Shown in pieces: positions 1-10,095 of a DNA stretch of 64,000 nucleotides. Every line of letters starts with the position of its first letter. Position 1 is the stretch's first letter. This stretch comes from Spongilla lacustris (Eukaryota; Porifera; Demospongiae; Spongillida; Spongillidae). The notes below the pieces were generated by a model, which saw only the letters and a program-made list of their open reading frames with translations, was not told the origin of the DNA and did no database searches. A program made the position numbers and the translations under genes. The stretch spans positions 10,212,309 through 10,276,308 of the forward strand of contig OX442417.1 of assembly GCA_949361645.1 (NCBI GenBank), written 5' to 3'.

Positions 1-1203
1 TATATCACAAGGCTTAATAAATTAACTACCCTACCACGCACCATTTGCCGCTTTCCGATGAGCTTCTTATTTCATAGTGTACTCGTGTGTTCATAGTGGC
101 GATGCGGTGTGCGCTACCCATATGTATTAACTTTTCCTCTTCGCTAATTCGATCAAATAAACTTTACCTGTGCAGTAGTTGAGGCATAGATATTAGAGTA
201 CAAGGATAGGAAACAAATCACGTGAGCCTTAGATTGTACACAAAACTTAGACATTAAGCGTGCAGTCTGCATAGTTGTTAATTGTGTGTTATACACTACT
301 CCCCCAAAACGAGGTAAGAGTTTCAATAGAAAGTGAGCATTTGTGTGTAGATTTGGATAGAGCTAAGAATGCTGGATCACGGCAATTTTTAGGATTGAGT
401 AGTGGCACATGCCTACAACTAGGCTTAGGCACTATCGAATGCCGCGGCACAGCAGCCTAATGGAGGGTCCATATCCGAATGATCCGAATAGGATATTAAT
501 TGCCTGAATTATGGTTTCACATGGTAGAAGCATGTGGTATACATGTAGCCCAAAGATGATTATTATGGATAAGCAGCAATAACAGTTGAATAACCAGCTG
601 ATACAGTTACCATCAAAAGTGAACAAAAATCATAGCTGCCAAACCTAATCCCTGATCTTCAACCAAAAAGGATTAGATCTCCTTGGTTCACAAAATTGAC
701 TTCCCCAATGAGCCTACATGTACATGTACAAGCCCTATATACATGTGTTTTATATGTGTTGTCCTAGCAAGTTAATAAAAAGGACCAGGTTGTAGAACAC
801 ATACAGCCTACAAAACATCACAAAATGATTTGTGACGTGATTGTGATCGAATAAAATTATATGTATATGGTTAAAAAACTGTATTAAGAATCCGATTTTT
901 GATCCGAATAGCTATCTAAAATTATCCTCCGCGGATATCCGAATGGTGGGGCAAAAAAAGCCTTTAGCGCTCAACCCTACCTACAACGGTAGATACGTGC
1001 ATTTGTAGTAGTTATATATAAGTGAGCTGAAAACAAAGGGATAAGTCTAAATTGTATTGGCATGACTTGCCATATAGCACCCAAGAAACTACATACGTTT
1101 TTCCCTATGCCAGAATGATATCATATGTGTAAGGGTCAAACTGATATGAGGACAAACTGACTTGTAGCGTGTGTATTTTAGGCATATTGAGGATATATAT
1201 GTT
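1..1203. other. non-genic DNA
   Basis: No convincing coding region, RNA gene or complete mobile element was found. The stretch is moderately AT-rich, with short ACATGTA-type words and a few CCGAAT-containing words near 470-500 and 900-945 that may be remnants of a decayed repeat. The longest open frames are about 60 codons and have no recognisable features. Confidence 0.5.
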
Positions 1204-1208
1204 GGGGC

Positions 1209-1325
1209 TGTAGTATCTTATTGTATATGTATATGCATATCTGTACGCGCATGCGCATTGCCATGCATTATGCTCTTTTTGTAATAGTCATGGCGTCTTT
1301 GTGAGAGCTCTCTTAGAACATAACA
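1209..1325 (+). repeat. 5' LTR of Ty3 element (117 bp)
   Basis: Begins TGTAGTATCTTATTG and ends ACATAACA. It matches the 3' LTR base for base apart from an 11-bp segment near the right end. A GAGAGCTCTC palindrome overlaps that segment, so the difference may have arisen by slippage after integration. The LTR is very short for this class, and a GTATATGTATATGC stretch may act as the promoter core. Confidence 0.93.
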
Positions 1326-1326
1326 G

Positions 1327-1338
1327 TGGCGACGAGGG
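1327..1338 (+). promoter_or_regulatory. primer-binding site
   Basis: TGGCGACGAGGG lies one base after the LTR end. It begins with TGG, as expected for pairing with the CCA end of a tRNA. The tRNA was not identified. Confidence 0.7.
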
Positions 1339-1346
1339 TGTACAGA

Positions 1347-4300
1347 ATGGAACCTTCACGTGCGTTTGACCCAACGTTAGAGCAGATTGATGACTATAAA
1401 GAGCGATTCGACTATTTTTGCATTGCCCATGGCATAACTGAAGGAAAACAAAAGGCACTATTCCTTACAAGGATTGGGCAGACGATGTATCTGAAGCTAA
1501 AGACCTGGGTGAGCCCAAAGAAACTTTCCGAACTCTCCCTAGACGAGATAGTGGCTCAACTTAAAAGTCAAACCAGTGCTGCAATAGTTGAGATAGCAGA
1601 GCGATATCGTTTTTTTAAGCGCCTCCAAAGAGACGACGAAGGTGTTGTAGAATATATGTCTCAGCTACGCAGCTTGGCGAAGACCTGCAAGTTTGAGGCA
1701 TATTTGGATACGGCGTTGAGAGATCAATTTGTCTGTGGTCTAAAGGACCAGCGCATACAACAGGAGCTGCTGTGCATAAGTGATTTGACGCTAGCAAAAG
1801 CCTTGGATAAAAGTCGTTCAATGGAAGTTGTCCATAAGGAGACACAGAGTATACGGGAAATAGGGAATCCTACAGCAGAAAGTAAACTTGACGATGCAGC
1901 TGCCCATAGAGTGTTCGCCTCCAAGAATAAGGACAGTTGTTACAGATGTGGGGGAACGGGCCACTCAGCATCTACATGCCTTCATAAGGATAAAACCTGC
2001 AATTCCTGTGGAAAACTGGGTCACCTATCCAGAGTATGTAGAAGCAAGTTGTCAGCAGGACGTCACAAGGGGGATACACGTCATGCAGCTCGTAAGGCAC
2101 ATTTAGTGGAACCAGATGAGGACCTCAGTGATTGCCAAACCAGTGATGAAGAGGCGCCAGTATGTGTACATAGAGTAGCTAATAGGGATAGATATCCCAA
2201 GCTAACTGCTGATTTGGACATCAATGGTAGTATAGTAAAATTCGAAGTTGATACAGGAGCAGAAGTATCTACAATTCCAGCGAGGACGTACAGGCAAAAG
2301 CTGAAACAAGTAAATCTGCAACCAACGTCAATAGTGCTCCGTCAATACGATGGAACCATCCTTCCTACCTTGGGAGAGTTGAGAGCAAGGGTTTCGATCG
2401 AAAACCAGTCAGCAGAAGGCTGCTTCATCGTTGTGGAAAATGCAGACAAGCAACTTCCCTTGCTGGGCCGTGATTTGTTGTGTAAGCTTCGTTTGGACTG
2501 GTCTAAAATGCTAAGGAGTAACAAAGCAGATAGTTCCAGGATACATGCTATCCACAGTGTAAACTTGTTGAACGAGTTCCCGGATGTAATGGATGAAAAG
2601 TTGGGGCTATTGAAAGGAACCAAGGCTGAGATTCAACTGAAAGAGGGCACAGTCCCGGTGTTTTGCAAGTACAGACCAGTGCCATTTGCATTAAGGGAAC
2701 AGGTGGAAGAGATGATAAGGCAACAAGTCAAGGAGGGAGAGCTGGAGCCAGTGGAAAGGAGTGACTGGGCAGCCCCTATTGTCATTGCAAGAAAGAAGGA
2801 TGGCAATATTCGAATATGTGCTGATTTCAAAATGACTATTAATCCACATCTCTGTCCTAAGACTTTTCCGTTACCTACTGTGGACGAAATGTTCTCCACC
2901 TTAGCAGGAGGGGAATCCTTCTCAAAGATAGATCTGGCTCAAGCGTATAAACAGATGGAAGTGCTTGAAAGTCATAGACCACTTCTTACGATCAACACAC
3001 ATTTGGGGTTATTCCGCTACTGCCGCTTACCTTTTGGAATAGCTACCGCCCCTGCCATGTGGCAGAAGGCTATGTCACTGGTGTTGCAAGGCTGCAAGAA
3101 GGTCGTCTACTACATGGACGATATATTGGTGACCGGAAAAACAAGGCAACAGCATGAACAGAATTTGCGTGCTGTTTTTCAACGTCTTCAGCAGTATGGG
3201 TTACGTGTGAATCTGCCAAAGTGCAGATTTTTCCAAGAATCGCTGGAATTTCTGGGTCACAACGTCTCATCAGAAGGAATTAGACCAACCAAGGAGAGAG
3301 TAGAAGGAATTCAGAATGCTGCAGTTCCGCGAAACAAGTCGGAATTAAAGTCCTTTTTGGGATTGATGACTTATAATGCAAGGTTCTTGCCAGCGTTGTC
3401 TAGTGTGCTTCACCCCTTATATCAGTTGCTCAAGAAGGATGAAAAATGGGGATGGACTGCTTGCCATGAGAAAGCCTTTAAAGAAGCTAAGAGGTTGGTG
3501 TGTGAGGTCGTTACTTTAGTGCACTATGATGTTGAAAAGCCGGTAAAGGTTTACTGTGACGCTTCATCATATGGTGTTGGTGCTTGTTTAGTGCACGTTA
3601 TAGGAGGTCAAGAAAAACCTATTGCTTATGCTTCTAGAACATTGTCACAGGCAGAAATGAAGTATGCCCAAATAGAACGGGAGGCACTAGCCATTGTTTT
3701 TGCTGTAAAAAAGTTTCATCAGTATGTTTACGGCAGAGAGTTTGTATTGGTTACAGACCATAAACCATTGTGCACCATTTTTGGGCACGACAAAGGCATT
3801 CCGACACTAGCTGCAGCACGTATGCAGAGATGGGCAATAATATTAGGGGCATATCAGTATAAAATTGAGTATATTCCAGGGTCAGAAAATGTGTGTGCCG
3901 ACTGTATGTCACGGTTGCCAGCTCAGGCAACAGTAGCCAAGGGCAATGACATCTTAGCTATGGACGTGTCTTCACTACCAGTGACTGCTACAGATATTTC
4001 TAAGGGCACTAGAACAGACAAGGACTTGTCAACTGTACTTCAATTTGTTCGTCATGGTAAATGGCCTTCATCTCTGGCAGAAAGTTACAAGCCATATTTC
4101 AGGAGACAGAATGAGTTGAGCTGTCAGGATGATTGTTTGCTGTGGGGTCAGCGGGTGATTATACCCAAATCTTTGCGCCATAAACTGCTTGAAGAATTAC
4201 ACCAAGGTCACATAGGTATCAGTAGAATGAAAGCACTAGCAAGAAGCTATATATGGTGGCCTGAGTTAGACAAAGATATAGAAGACTTGGCGGCTTCTTG

Positions 4301-5372
4301 CGATCAATGCAAAAGGGTAGCATCGATGCCGGAGTTAGCACCACGTCATCCTTGGCAGTATCCAAGTGCACCATGGGACCGGGTCCATGTGGATTTTGGG
4401 GAATGGAATAAGAGACATTTTTTGGTGATGGTAGATGCTTATAGCAAATGGCCTGAAGTTAGAGTCATGTCATCCACGACTGCTCAGTATACCATTGAAG
4501 TGATGCAGGACATCTTTGCAACACATGGTTTTCCTCGAATTCTGGTCTCCGACAATGGTCCACAATTCACATCAAAAGAATTTTCTGAGTACTTGGCACA
4601 TAACGGCGTTCTCCACAGACGATCAGCTCCTTATCATCCATCAACGAATGGACTAGCTGAGAACATGGTGAAGAATGTCAAACAGTGGCTGTCAAAGCAG
4701 AATTGGGACGTACGAGTTGGGGTTTCCTTGTCTGAATTTTTGCGTACATACCGCAATGTTCCTCATTCCACCACTGGGAGATCACCAGCTCAAATTGTAT
4801 TTGGACGTGCTCTTCGTACCCGACTGTCGTTCGTCTTACCTTGTATGAGTGAGAGGGTTAGAGAGCAGTTGCAACCACAGGAAGGACTACCTGTCCCACG
4901 ATTGTTTATTCCAGGTGCACGTGTGTGGATCAGAGATTTCCGACCAAATGCTCCCTACAAGTGGATGCCAGGTACCATACTGTCAACAGTTGGTCCTTTG
5001 CACTACACTGTCAGCACTCAAGGGGGCTCACAGAGGAAAGTACATGTTGATCATTTACTGAGTCGGTCTGAATCATTGGTACAGGACTTCCCTGATGTAC
5101 CACAAGAGACTACAGATGTCACAGAGCAGTTTGATCCATGTACAACAAGGAAGCCACTGACACCATTGCAAGGAAATACTCAGCCAAGAGCAGCACAACA
5201 GGAAACGACAGATGTTACAACAACTGGTCCACCTGGGTCTGATTCACAGCCAAGATCTAGCCTAGGAAGGACTGTTGAGAAGACTAGAGACATTGGCAGG
5301 CCAGAAACTGGTACCACTGGCACCAGAGGCATTGGTGGGCCGGAAACTGATACCACTGGCACAACTCAGTAG
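1347..5372 (+). CDS. Ty3-type Gag-Pol polyprotein
   Basis: This 1341-codon frame is intact and starts at the first ATG after the primer-binding site. The frame is also open upstream to the LTR end, but only through a GTG codon. In order: a Gag/capsid region; two CX2CX4HX4C zinc knuckles near residues 197-231; an aspartic protease with DTGA near 302; reverse transcriptase with YMDD near 589-592; RNase H with a CDAS motif near 735; integrase with an HHCC zinc domain near 952-990 and a D,D-35-E core at about 1015, 1069 and 1105; and a proline/threonine-rich tail with short repeats. Gag and Pol share one frame with no frameshift or stop between them, so Gag/Pol ratio control would have to be post-translational or by another route. 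It makes the particle and the enzymes for copying and integrating the element. All catalytic residues looked for are present. Confidence 0.95.
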   Translation: MEPSRAFDPTLEQIDDYKERFDYFCIAHGITEGKQKALFLTRIGQTMYLKLKTWVSPKKLSELSLDEIVAQLKSQTSAAIVEIAERYRFFKRLQRDDEGVVEYMSQLRSLAKTCKFEAYLDTALRDQFVCGLKDQRIQQELLCISDLTLAKALDKSRSMEVVHKETQSIREIGNPTAESKLDDAAAHRVFASKNKDSCYRCGGTGHSASTCLHKDKTCNSCGKLGHLSRVCRSKLSAGRHKGDTRHAARKAHLVEPDEDLSDCQTSDEEAPVCVHRVANRDRYPKLTADLDINGSIVKFEVDTGAEVSTIPARTYRQKLKQVNLQPTSIVLRQYDGTILPTLGELRARVSIENQSAEGCFIVVENADKQLPLLGRDLLCKLRLDWSKMLRSNKADSSRIHAIHSVNLLNEFPDVMDEKLGLLKGTKAEIQLKEGTVPVFCKYRPVPFALREQVEEMIRQQVKEGELEPVERSDWAAPIVIARKKDGNIRICADFKMTINPHLCPKTFPLPTVDEMFSTLAGGESFSKIDLAQAYKQMEVLESHRPLLTINTHLGLFRYCRLPFGIATAPAMWQKAMSLVLQGCKKVVYYMDDILVTGKTRQQHEQNLRAVFQRLQQYGLRVNLPKCRFFQESLEFLGHNVSSEGIRPTKERVEGIQNAAVPRNKSELKSFLGLMTYNARFLPALSSVLHPLYQLLKKDEKWGWTACHEKAFKEAKRLVCEVVTLVHYDVEKPVKVYCDASSYGVGACLVHVIGGQEKPIAYASRTLSQAEMKYAQIEREALAIVFAVKKFHQYVYGREFVLVTDHKPLCTIFGHDKGIPTLAAARMQRWAIILGAYQYKIEYIPGSENVCADCMSRLPAQATVAKGNDILAMDVSSLPVTATDISKGTRTDKDLSTVLQFVRHGKWPSSLAESYKPYFRRQNELSCQDDCLLWGQRVIIPKSLRHKLLEELHQGHIGISRMKALARSYIWWPELDKDIEDLAASCDQCKRVASMPELAPRHPWQYPSAPWDRVHVDFGEWNKRHFLVMVDAYSKWPEVRVMSSTTAQYTIEVMQDIFATHGFPRILVSDNGPQFTSKEFSEYLAHNGVLHRRSAPYHPSTNGLAENMVKNVKQWLSKQNWDVRVGVSLSEFLRTYRNVPHSTTGRSPAQIVFGRALRTRLSFVLPCMSERVREQLQPQEGLPVPRLFIPGARVWIRDFRPNAPYKWMPGTILSTVGPLHYTVSTQGGSQRKVHVDHLLSRSESLVQDFPDVPQETTDVTEQFDPCTTRKPLTPLQGNTQPRAAQQETTDVTTTGPPGSDSQPRSSLGRTVEKTRDIGRPETGTTGTRGIGGPETDTTGTTQ

Positions 5373-5460
5373 AGCCACATGTCACCACCTAGGAGACACT
5401 CTACTAGGCCATCAAGGCCTCCGCGGCGCCTCATTGAAGAGCTCTGAATGTCTGAATTTT

Positions 5461-5474
5461 AGGGGGGAGGAAAC
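5461..5474 (+). promoter_or_regulatory. polypurine tract
   Basis: AGGGGGGAGGAAAC immediately precedes the 3' LTR. This is the expected plus-strand primer of an LTR retrotransposon. Confidence 0.85.
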
Positions 5475-5580
5475 TGTAGTATCTTATTGTATATGTATAT
5501 GCATATCTGTACGCGCATGCGCATTGCCATGCATTATGCTCTTTTTGTAATAGTCATGGCGTCTTTGTGAGAACATAACA
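5475..5580 (+). repeat. 3' LTR of Ty3 element (106 bp)
   Basis: Identical to the 5' LTR except for an 11-bp gap. It is followed directly by the GGGGC target duplication. Confidence 0.93.
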
Positions 5581-5585
5581 GGGGC

Positions 5586-6123
5586 ATGTACATGTATTCT
5601 ATACAGCAACACATTTGGGATTTGTAACTTAAACAATAAACTTCTTTACGGGGAGAAATAAAGGTTGACATTTTATGTCTTTTAATTTCGATGTATGGCC
5701 ATTAAATCACAGGGTCTATCACAGGGTGATCCAAAATACAGGCAAACTTTCACACACGCGCGGACGTACACACACTGACACACACGCACTAGTACTAGGA
5801 GTACTACCAGTAGCTCTACACAACATACTCAGTCTGGTAACATGCGCACAAGAACACCACATTTAAAACGATGTCTCACAAGTGGAGGGTTCCAGACTTC
5901 CAGTATTCTTCGCTCTGAATTCACTGTCTTCGTTTGTGGTACATTAGTCTCGTTCCCAGACCCTATTAATGAGCAACAATAAGGTCTGCGAACGAGACTA
6001 TTACCTTTTGAACAGCATTTGCGGTGTATTCCGGACAAAGATTTATAACTTCAAGGGAGGAACTCTATCGTTAACCGCGTTATCATGTTTTTAAATTAAT
6101 AATAATAATAATAATCAATCTTG
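5586..6123. other. non-genic DNA ending in R1 repeat flank
   Basis: No gene seen. The right part (about 6085-6123, AT-rich with TAA repeats, ending TCAATCTTG) is the left edge of the R1 repeat copy that the fold-back element split. A small inverted repeat at 5945-6000 is listed separately. Confidence 0.5.
5945..6000. repeat. 56-bp inverted repeat
   Basis: Arms of about 18 bp (TAGTCTCGTTC...CAGACC and its complement, with one mismatch) flank a loop of about 20 bp. It looks like a miniature element or the two tips of a deleted element. No clear target duplication was found. Its TAGTCT tip is shared with the 48-bp palindrome at 49310-49357. Confidence 0.6.
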
Positions 6124-6131
6124 GGGTGTAG

Positions 6132-6214
6132 CTAAAACCAGGAGCAGGAGCAGGAGCAGGAGCAGGAGTTGCTACCTAAAACCAGGAGCAGGAGCAGGAG
6201 TCGCTACCTAAAAC

Positions 6215-6250
<36 letters not shown>

Positions 6251-6330
6251 TTGCTACCTAAAACCAGGAGCAGGAGCAGGAGTCGCTACCTAAAGCCAGG
6301 AGCAGGAGCAGGAGCAGGAGTTCTTACCTA
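6132..6330. repeat. CAGGAG minisatellite in left arm
   Basis: Blocks of 3 to 7 CAGGAG (GAGCAG) hexamers alternate with a spacer containing TGCTACCTAAAACC. The inverted counterpart is in the right arm with different hexamer counts, so the two arms have drifted in repeat number. Confidence 0.85.
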
Positions 6331-7837
6331 AAATCTCGTATGAACAGGCGCAGTATAGTACGTATGCCTTACGAACAGGCTTAAGAGTGCATACCGCTGA
6401 TTATAAGTTTCTGCTCGTGCGGCGGGTATTGTAGTATACCATTTTCTCTACACACGCGTGCACCCCGCATGCCTGTAATATTGAGTAAATTAAAAGCACC
6501 ATTTATTTCTCCACATTTCTGAATATCCAGTATAGATGAACAGAAACTGATTTGTTTTCTATTCAGTTCCACGGGGATGAACTTTGACAAATGCTGCAGT
6601 GGTCCAGACTACCCTCCAGATCACTGTTAATAATTGCATGAGCATACTGCATTTTCTAGCAGGGCCCCTAACAGCTGAGCTCGATAATATCTTTTGACAT
6701 TGCTCAGTTCTTTCCATACCAATATGCATGTACCTAGCTAGGAAAATTACAGTTATTTATATAATAATAATTTTGCCAGACAGACATAGACTGCATGTCT
6801 GCTTCTTCTTGCCATACTTCTGCATGGCTGATGGCTCCAAGTTGTCCCAGCGCCAGGGCTCAATCTCCATCTTGACCCCTCTGAATTTTAGGCTGGTGTA
6901 AAGTGGTTGTTAGGCATTGATACCTCCCAAGGTGCCAAATATCCATACTGTCCCCCTCACTGTTTGGAACTCTAGGGTCATCATGCATTAACCTGCAGGC
7001 ATAGAGGTGACGTGGTCTCCCGCCACAACAGACTACGAGATGTATTTCTTAAGTCTTGCAGGTGCTGTTGCCCATGTAGAGACAGGGAGTGTTCATGGGC
7101 ATGACCGAACTGTTCATGTCCTGGTCCCTCTCTGCACTGAATTTTAGGCTGGTGTAAAGTGGTTGTTATGCATTGATACCTCATAAGGCTGCTGATCCTG
7201 CTGTCATGCACACTCGATTCAGTAAAGGTATACTTGGATTAAGCAATGGTAACTAAATGTCAAATGCAGCTGGCTTGCCTTATCAATGCCGAACAACCAC
7301 TTTACACCAGCCTAAAATTCAGAGGTCAAGATGGAGATAGAGCCCTGGCGCTGATACAACTTGGAGCCATGCAGAAGTATGGCAAGAAGAAGCAAACAGT
7401 CTACCTCTGTCTGGCAAAATTATTAGTATAAATAACTGTAATTTCGCAACATTTTTAAAAGAAAAAAAGAACTCCTGCTTTCCATGCAGTAGTGCTAATA
7501 ATGAATTCACTTTTAATTATATCTGGAGGGCAGTCTGGACCACTCTGCAGCATTTGTCAAAGCAGAGATACTGGTCAAAGTTCATCCCCGTGGAACTGAA
7601 TAGATAACAAATCAGTTTCTGTTCATCTATATTGGATATTCAGAAATGTGGAGAAATAAATGGTGCTTTTACTCAATATTACAGGCATGCGGGGTGCATG
7701 CGTGTGTAGAGAAAATGGTATACTACAATACGTGCCGCACGAGCTGAAACTTATAATGAGCGGTATGCACTCTTAAGCCTGCTCGTAAGGCATACGTACA
7801 TGTACTATACTGCGCCTGTTCATACGAGATTTTAGGT

Positions 7838-8020
7838 AAGAACTCCTGCTCCTGCTCCTGGTTTTAGGTAGTAACTCCTGCTCCTGCTCCTGGTTTTAGG
7901 TAGCAACTCCTGCTCCTGCTCCTGCTCCTGTTCCTGGTTTTAGGTAGCAACTCCTGCTCCTGCTCCTGGTTTTAGGTAGCAACTCCTGCTCCTGCTCCTG
8001 CTCCTGCTCCTGGTTTTAGC
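7838..8020. repeat. CTCCTG minisatellite in right arm
   Basis: Inverted counterpart of the CAGGAG array, with 3 to 5 hexamers per block and one TTCCTG variant unit. Confidence 0.85.
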
Positions 8021-8483
8021 TACACCCTCAATCTTGAGCGTCATTAAAAGTGCATATACATTTAGATGAAGAATACATCCGGATACGAAACGAATCTCAC
8101 GTGGTAATATTCTTGAATGTGATCATAAAGCGCGTGCATCGTAAGGTATGTTCATATGCACATTGCCTTGGTACTGCAAATTACGGTTTGTCAAAATCTA
8201 ATCTAAGATAAAACAAACCTGAATGGTGCAAGTGATACGTTTATTAACTTCATTTAGCTACGTACGTACCGAACAATGACATTTTGTCTTCGATCCTATC
8301 CAAAATGCAGCTGTCAATGATGACGATGTTACTACACATTGTTTTTTTTTTTTGGTTTTTCCAATCGATATCATTATGTACTGTTATGTTGCATATCTAG
8401 AGCTCTACTATACACATGAAATTGAGCTAGGCCAGTTCGGCGCATCCCGGCTCGTACTAGTATCCAGGATTTTTGAAAGGGGA

Positions 8484-8505
8484 GGGGGGGGGGGGGGGGG
8501 GGGGG
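8484..8505. repeat. poly-G run (22)
   Basis: Mononucleotide run within R1 copy a. Its length is probably unstable and prone to sequencing error. Confidence 0.9.
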
Positions 8506-8554
8506 TTTCCAACAGCAGGCCCGTAGCCAGGGCGTGAAATATATATTTTTTTTT

Positions 8555-8582
8555 GGGGGGGGGGGGGGGGGGGGGGGGGGGG
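8555..8582. repeat. poly-G run (28)
   Basis: Second mononucleotide run in R1 copy a, after a T run. Confidence 0.9.
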
Positions 8583-8745
8583 TGCTGAGATGTGGACCTA
8601 ATTAGTGGTAGTGGGCGTGGCCGTGGCGGGTTGCCCGATTCATGTACCAAAAAAGTGGGGGGAGGACTGGAGGGTGCGCTTTCGGCCGATTCAACCACTG
8701 GAGTCAATTAGGTGCAGACTTGCTGTCCGCTTAACCATACAATAG

Positions 8746-9517
8746 GTACTTTACAAAAAATGTTTGAAACAAATAATATTGAATGGTTTTCAAAACACAT
8801 GACAGTTTTTATCTTTCTGTAGCTTAATCCTAACCGGAGAAACGGGCCTTTAAGTACCGATAAAACAATGTATGGCGATTGATGCGGAGATATTATGTGA
8901 TTCCCGTAATGCCGATATCCAAACGATCATAAGATTTTTGTCTTCGATTCCAAATTTTATATGGAGAATGGCATGTTGTAGAATGTGCAAATACAATCTT
9001 CTTAAGAATAAGTTATATGTAGTGGGATTTCAACGTGCATTTATCGATGAATTATATATGAAACTAAATTTTTGACGTCCGTTTGAATGTTTCAAATAAA
9101 TTAATGATAAAATTACCCTAAGTAATAAATGATCTGAACGACATTGTGGTACGTTTTGAATACATTAAATCTGTAAGATGTATTAAAAAAAGTAAAAGCA
9201 CATGAATAGTACACACTTAACACAAGCTCGTTGTGAATTACATCAGTAACAAACTGCACTAATGTAATATGTTCATCTTCTCCATCATCTTCAGTTTCTT
9301 CCACTGTCCAATATGAAATAATTAATTAATTTTGTATCTCGTTTACTGTTCTTTATAACAGCACTTTTCCACTAAAGTTTTTGTTCATTCCAGGTTAGAT
9401 ATTCCACTCCTGCTCTGTATTTATCTAAATTTAACAGTTTTCATAATCCGGTAAGCTAAAACTACTATGACAAGTGCTATTCCAATGTATCTGTTGAGAT
9501 TTGAGGAAATGTGTCTT
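8746..9517. other. AT-rich DNA, no clear gene
   Basis: AT-rich sequence with no recognised repeat. A minus-strand open stretch at 9113-9304 starts with an acidic segment (EETEDDGEDE). It could be a 3' exon of the minus-strand relic that lies just upstream on that strand, but nothing confirms this. Confidence 0.35.
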
Positions 9518-9698
9518 CTACATGTATTTTGCATTCATTAGCAAGTATAGCCTTACATATATTTTTTTCAATTTTGCCTCTAGAAACTTTACCATGCTTA
9601 CTTTGCTCTTCTAGAAGTCTATAATGTTGAATTTGTATTCTCAGTTCATCCATTGGCTTTTCTTTGTTGCCATTTGCTCTGTTTAAATAATATAAATT
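9518..9698 (-). pseudogene. minus-strand coding relic, part 1
   Basis: A protein-like minus-strand frame of about 54 codons, rich in charged residues (KEKPMDELRIQIQHYRLLEE, then KHGKVSRGKIEKN), ending in TAG at 9518-9520. A possible acceptor AAACAG lies just upstream on the minus strand. Together with open segments at about 9760-9910 and 10022-12202 it looks like one decayed, frame-broken coding region, perhaps from a larger DNA transposon or a host gene. Family not recognised. Confidence 0.4.
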
Positions 9699-9759
9699 TT
9701 ATTGAATTTCAGCAGCTTTGCCCACCGTCCCATCAATGAAACCTATATATTAACATTAT

Positions 9760-9910
9760 AGGTGCATGCTGAACATAGTAATCGACAAGACCAAGGGTAT
9801 CTTCAGATAGCATATTAAGCATTGGAGCAGCTTGACTTCTTACTAGCATATCTTTTGATGGGTTATTGAGAGAACCGTACAAATATGGCTCCACAGTTGA
9901 CGCTCAAGAA
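9760..9910 (-). pseudogene. minus-strand coding relic, part 2
   Basis: Minus-strand open segment containing STVEPYLYGSLNNPSKDMLV and LNMLSEDTLGLVDYYVQ, which reads as ordinary globular protein. It joins neither neighbouring part in frame, so at least one frameshift or intron is needed. Family not recognised. Confidence 0.35.
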
Positions 9911-10021
9911 CTTCAAGAGTGCTTCTTACAGCCACTGATGCAAGCTCATCACTTCATATTCCTCACACTTGTTAACTGTGCTTGCAAACACAATAGAGTC
10001 TCATCCTCTTCACTTAGCTTC

Positions 10022-10091
10022 TCACATTGGTGTTGCAGTTAGAAAGAAAGTTGGCTTCTGTATCAGGTCCTGCAATGTTATTGTGCACATC
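10022..10091 (-). pseudogene. minus-strand coding relic, part 3 (left of insertion)
   Basis: If the TTAA-flanked element 10096-12086 is ignored, the minus-strand frame coming from 12202 runs through the TTAA and on to a TGA at 10022-10024, about 60 codons in all, with the segment TLQDLIQKPTFFLTATPM at its end. This continuity across the insertion supports both the coding nature of the target and the element boundaries. Confidence 0.45.
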
Positions 10092-10095
10092 TTAA

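Larger units (their letters stand above)
1209..5580 (+). mobile_element. complete Ty3-type LTR retrotransposon
   Basis: The element has short LTRs starting TG and ending CA, a primer-binding-site-like sequence directly after the 5' LTR, one long gag-pol frame, a purine tract before the 3' LTR and a 5-bp target duplication GGGGC (1204-1208 and 5581-5585). The two LTRs are identical except for one 11-bp stretch present only in the 5' copy. Domain order Gag-protease-RT-RNase H-integrase is that of Ty3 (Metaviridae). The intact frame and near-identical LTRs indicate a recent insertion that may still be competent. Seen: LTRs, duplication, frame. Inferred: recent activity. The clade is uncertain; the single fused frame would fit Mag- or SURL-like groups. 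Confidence 0.95.
6124..8027. mobile_element. fold-back transposon, 9-bp target duplication
   Basis: A 1904-bp element with inverted arms of about 500 bp (6124 to about 6626 and about 7518-8027), beginning GGGTGTAGCTAAAACC. The outer part of each arm is a variable array of CAGGAG units broken by TTGCTACCTAAAACC. A second, inner inverted pair lies at about 6790-6930 and 7265-7425, and part of it recurs directly at about 7138-7195. The flanks are a 9-bp direct duplication TCAATCTTG (6115-6123 and 8028-8036). Long inverted arms built of tandem repeats with 9-bp duplications are typical of Foldback elements, and 9-bp duplications also of Mutator-like elements. No transposase-like frame was found, so it is probably non-autonomous. 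The uninterrupted relative of the target is at 19187-19195. Confidence 0.88.
8028..8745. repeat. dispersed repeat R1, copy a
   Basis: Homologous to stretches at about 18236-18830, 19187-19720 and 32260-32640, and in reverse at about 27128-27205. Shared marks are GGATACGAAACG, CGTAAGGTATGTTCATATG, CCTTGGTACTGCAAATTAC, CATATCTAGAGCTCTAC, ATCCCGGCTCGTA and CAACAGCAGGCCCGTAGCCA. There is no coding capacity. It contains two long G runs (8484-8505 and 8555-8582) at places where other copies have none or a shorter run. It is probably an old non-autonomous transposon family of unknown type. Confidence 0.8.

Noticed and set aside
1326..1346. Starting gag-pol at the GTG directly after the LTR
   Set aside because: This stretch holds the primer-binding site, and GTG is not a usual eukaryotic start. 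The first ATG at 1347 was taken.
8408..8707. Minus-strand frame rich in proline
   Set aside because: It reads across the two G runs of R1 and has no other support.
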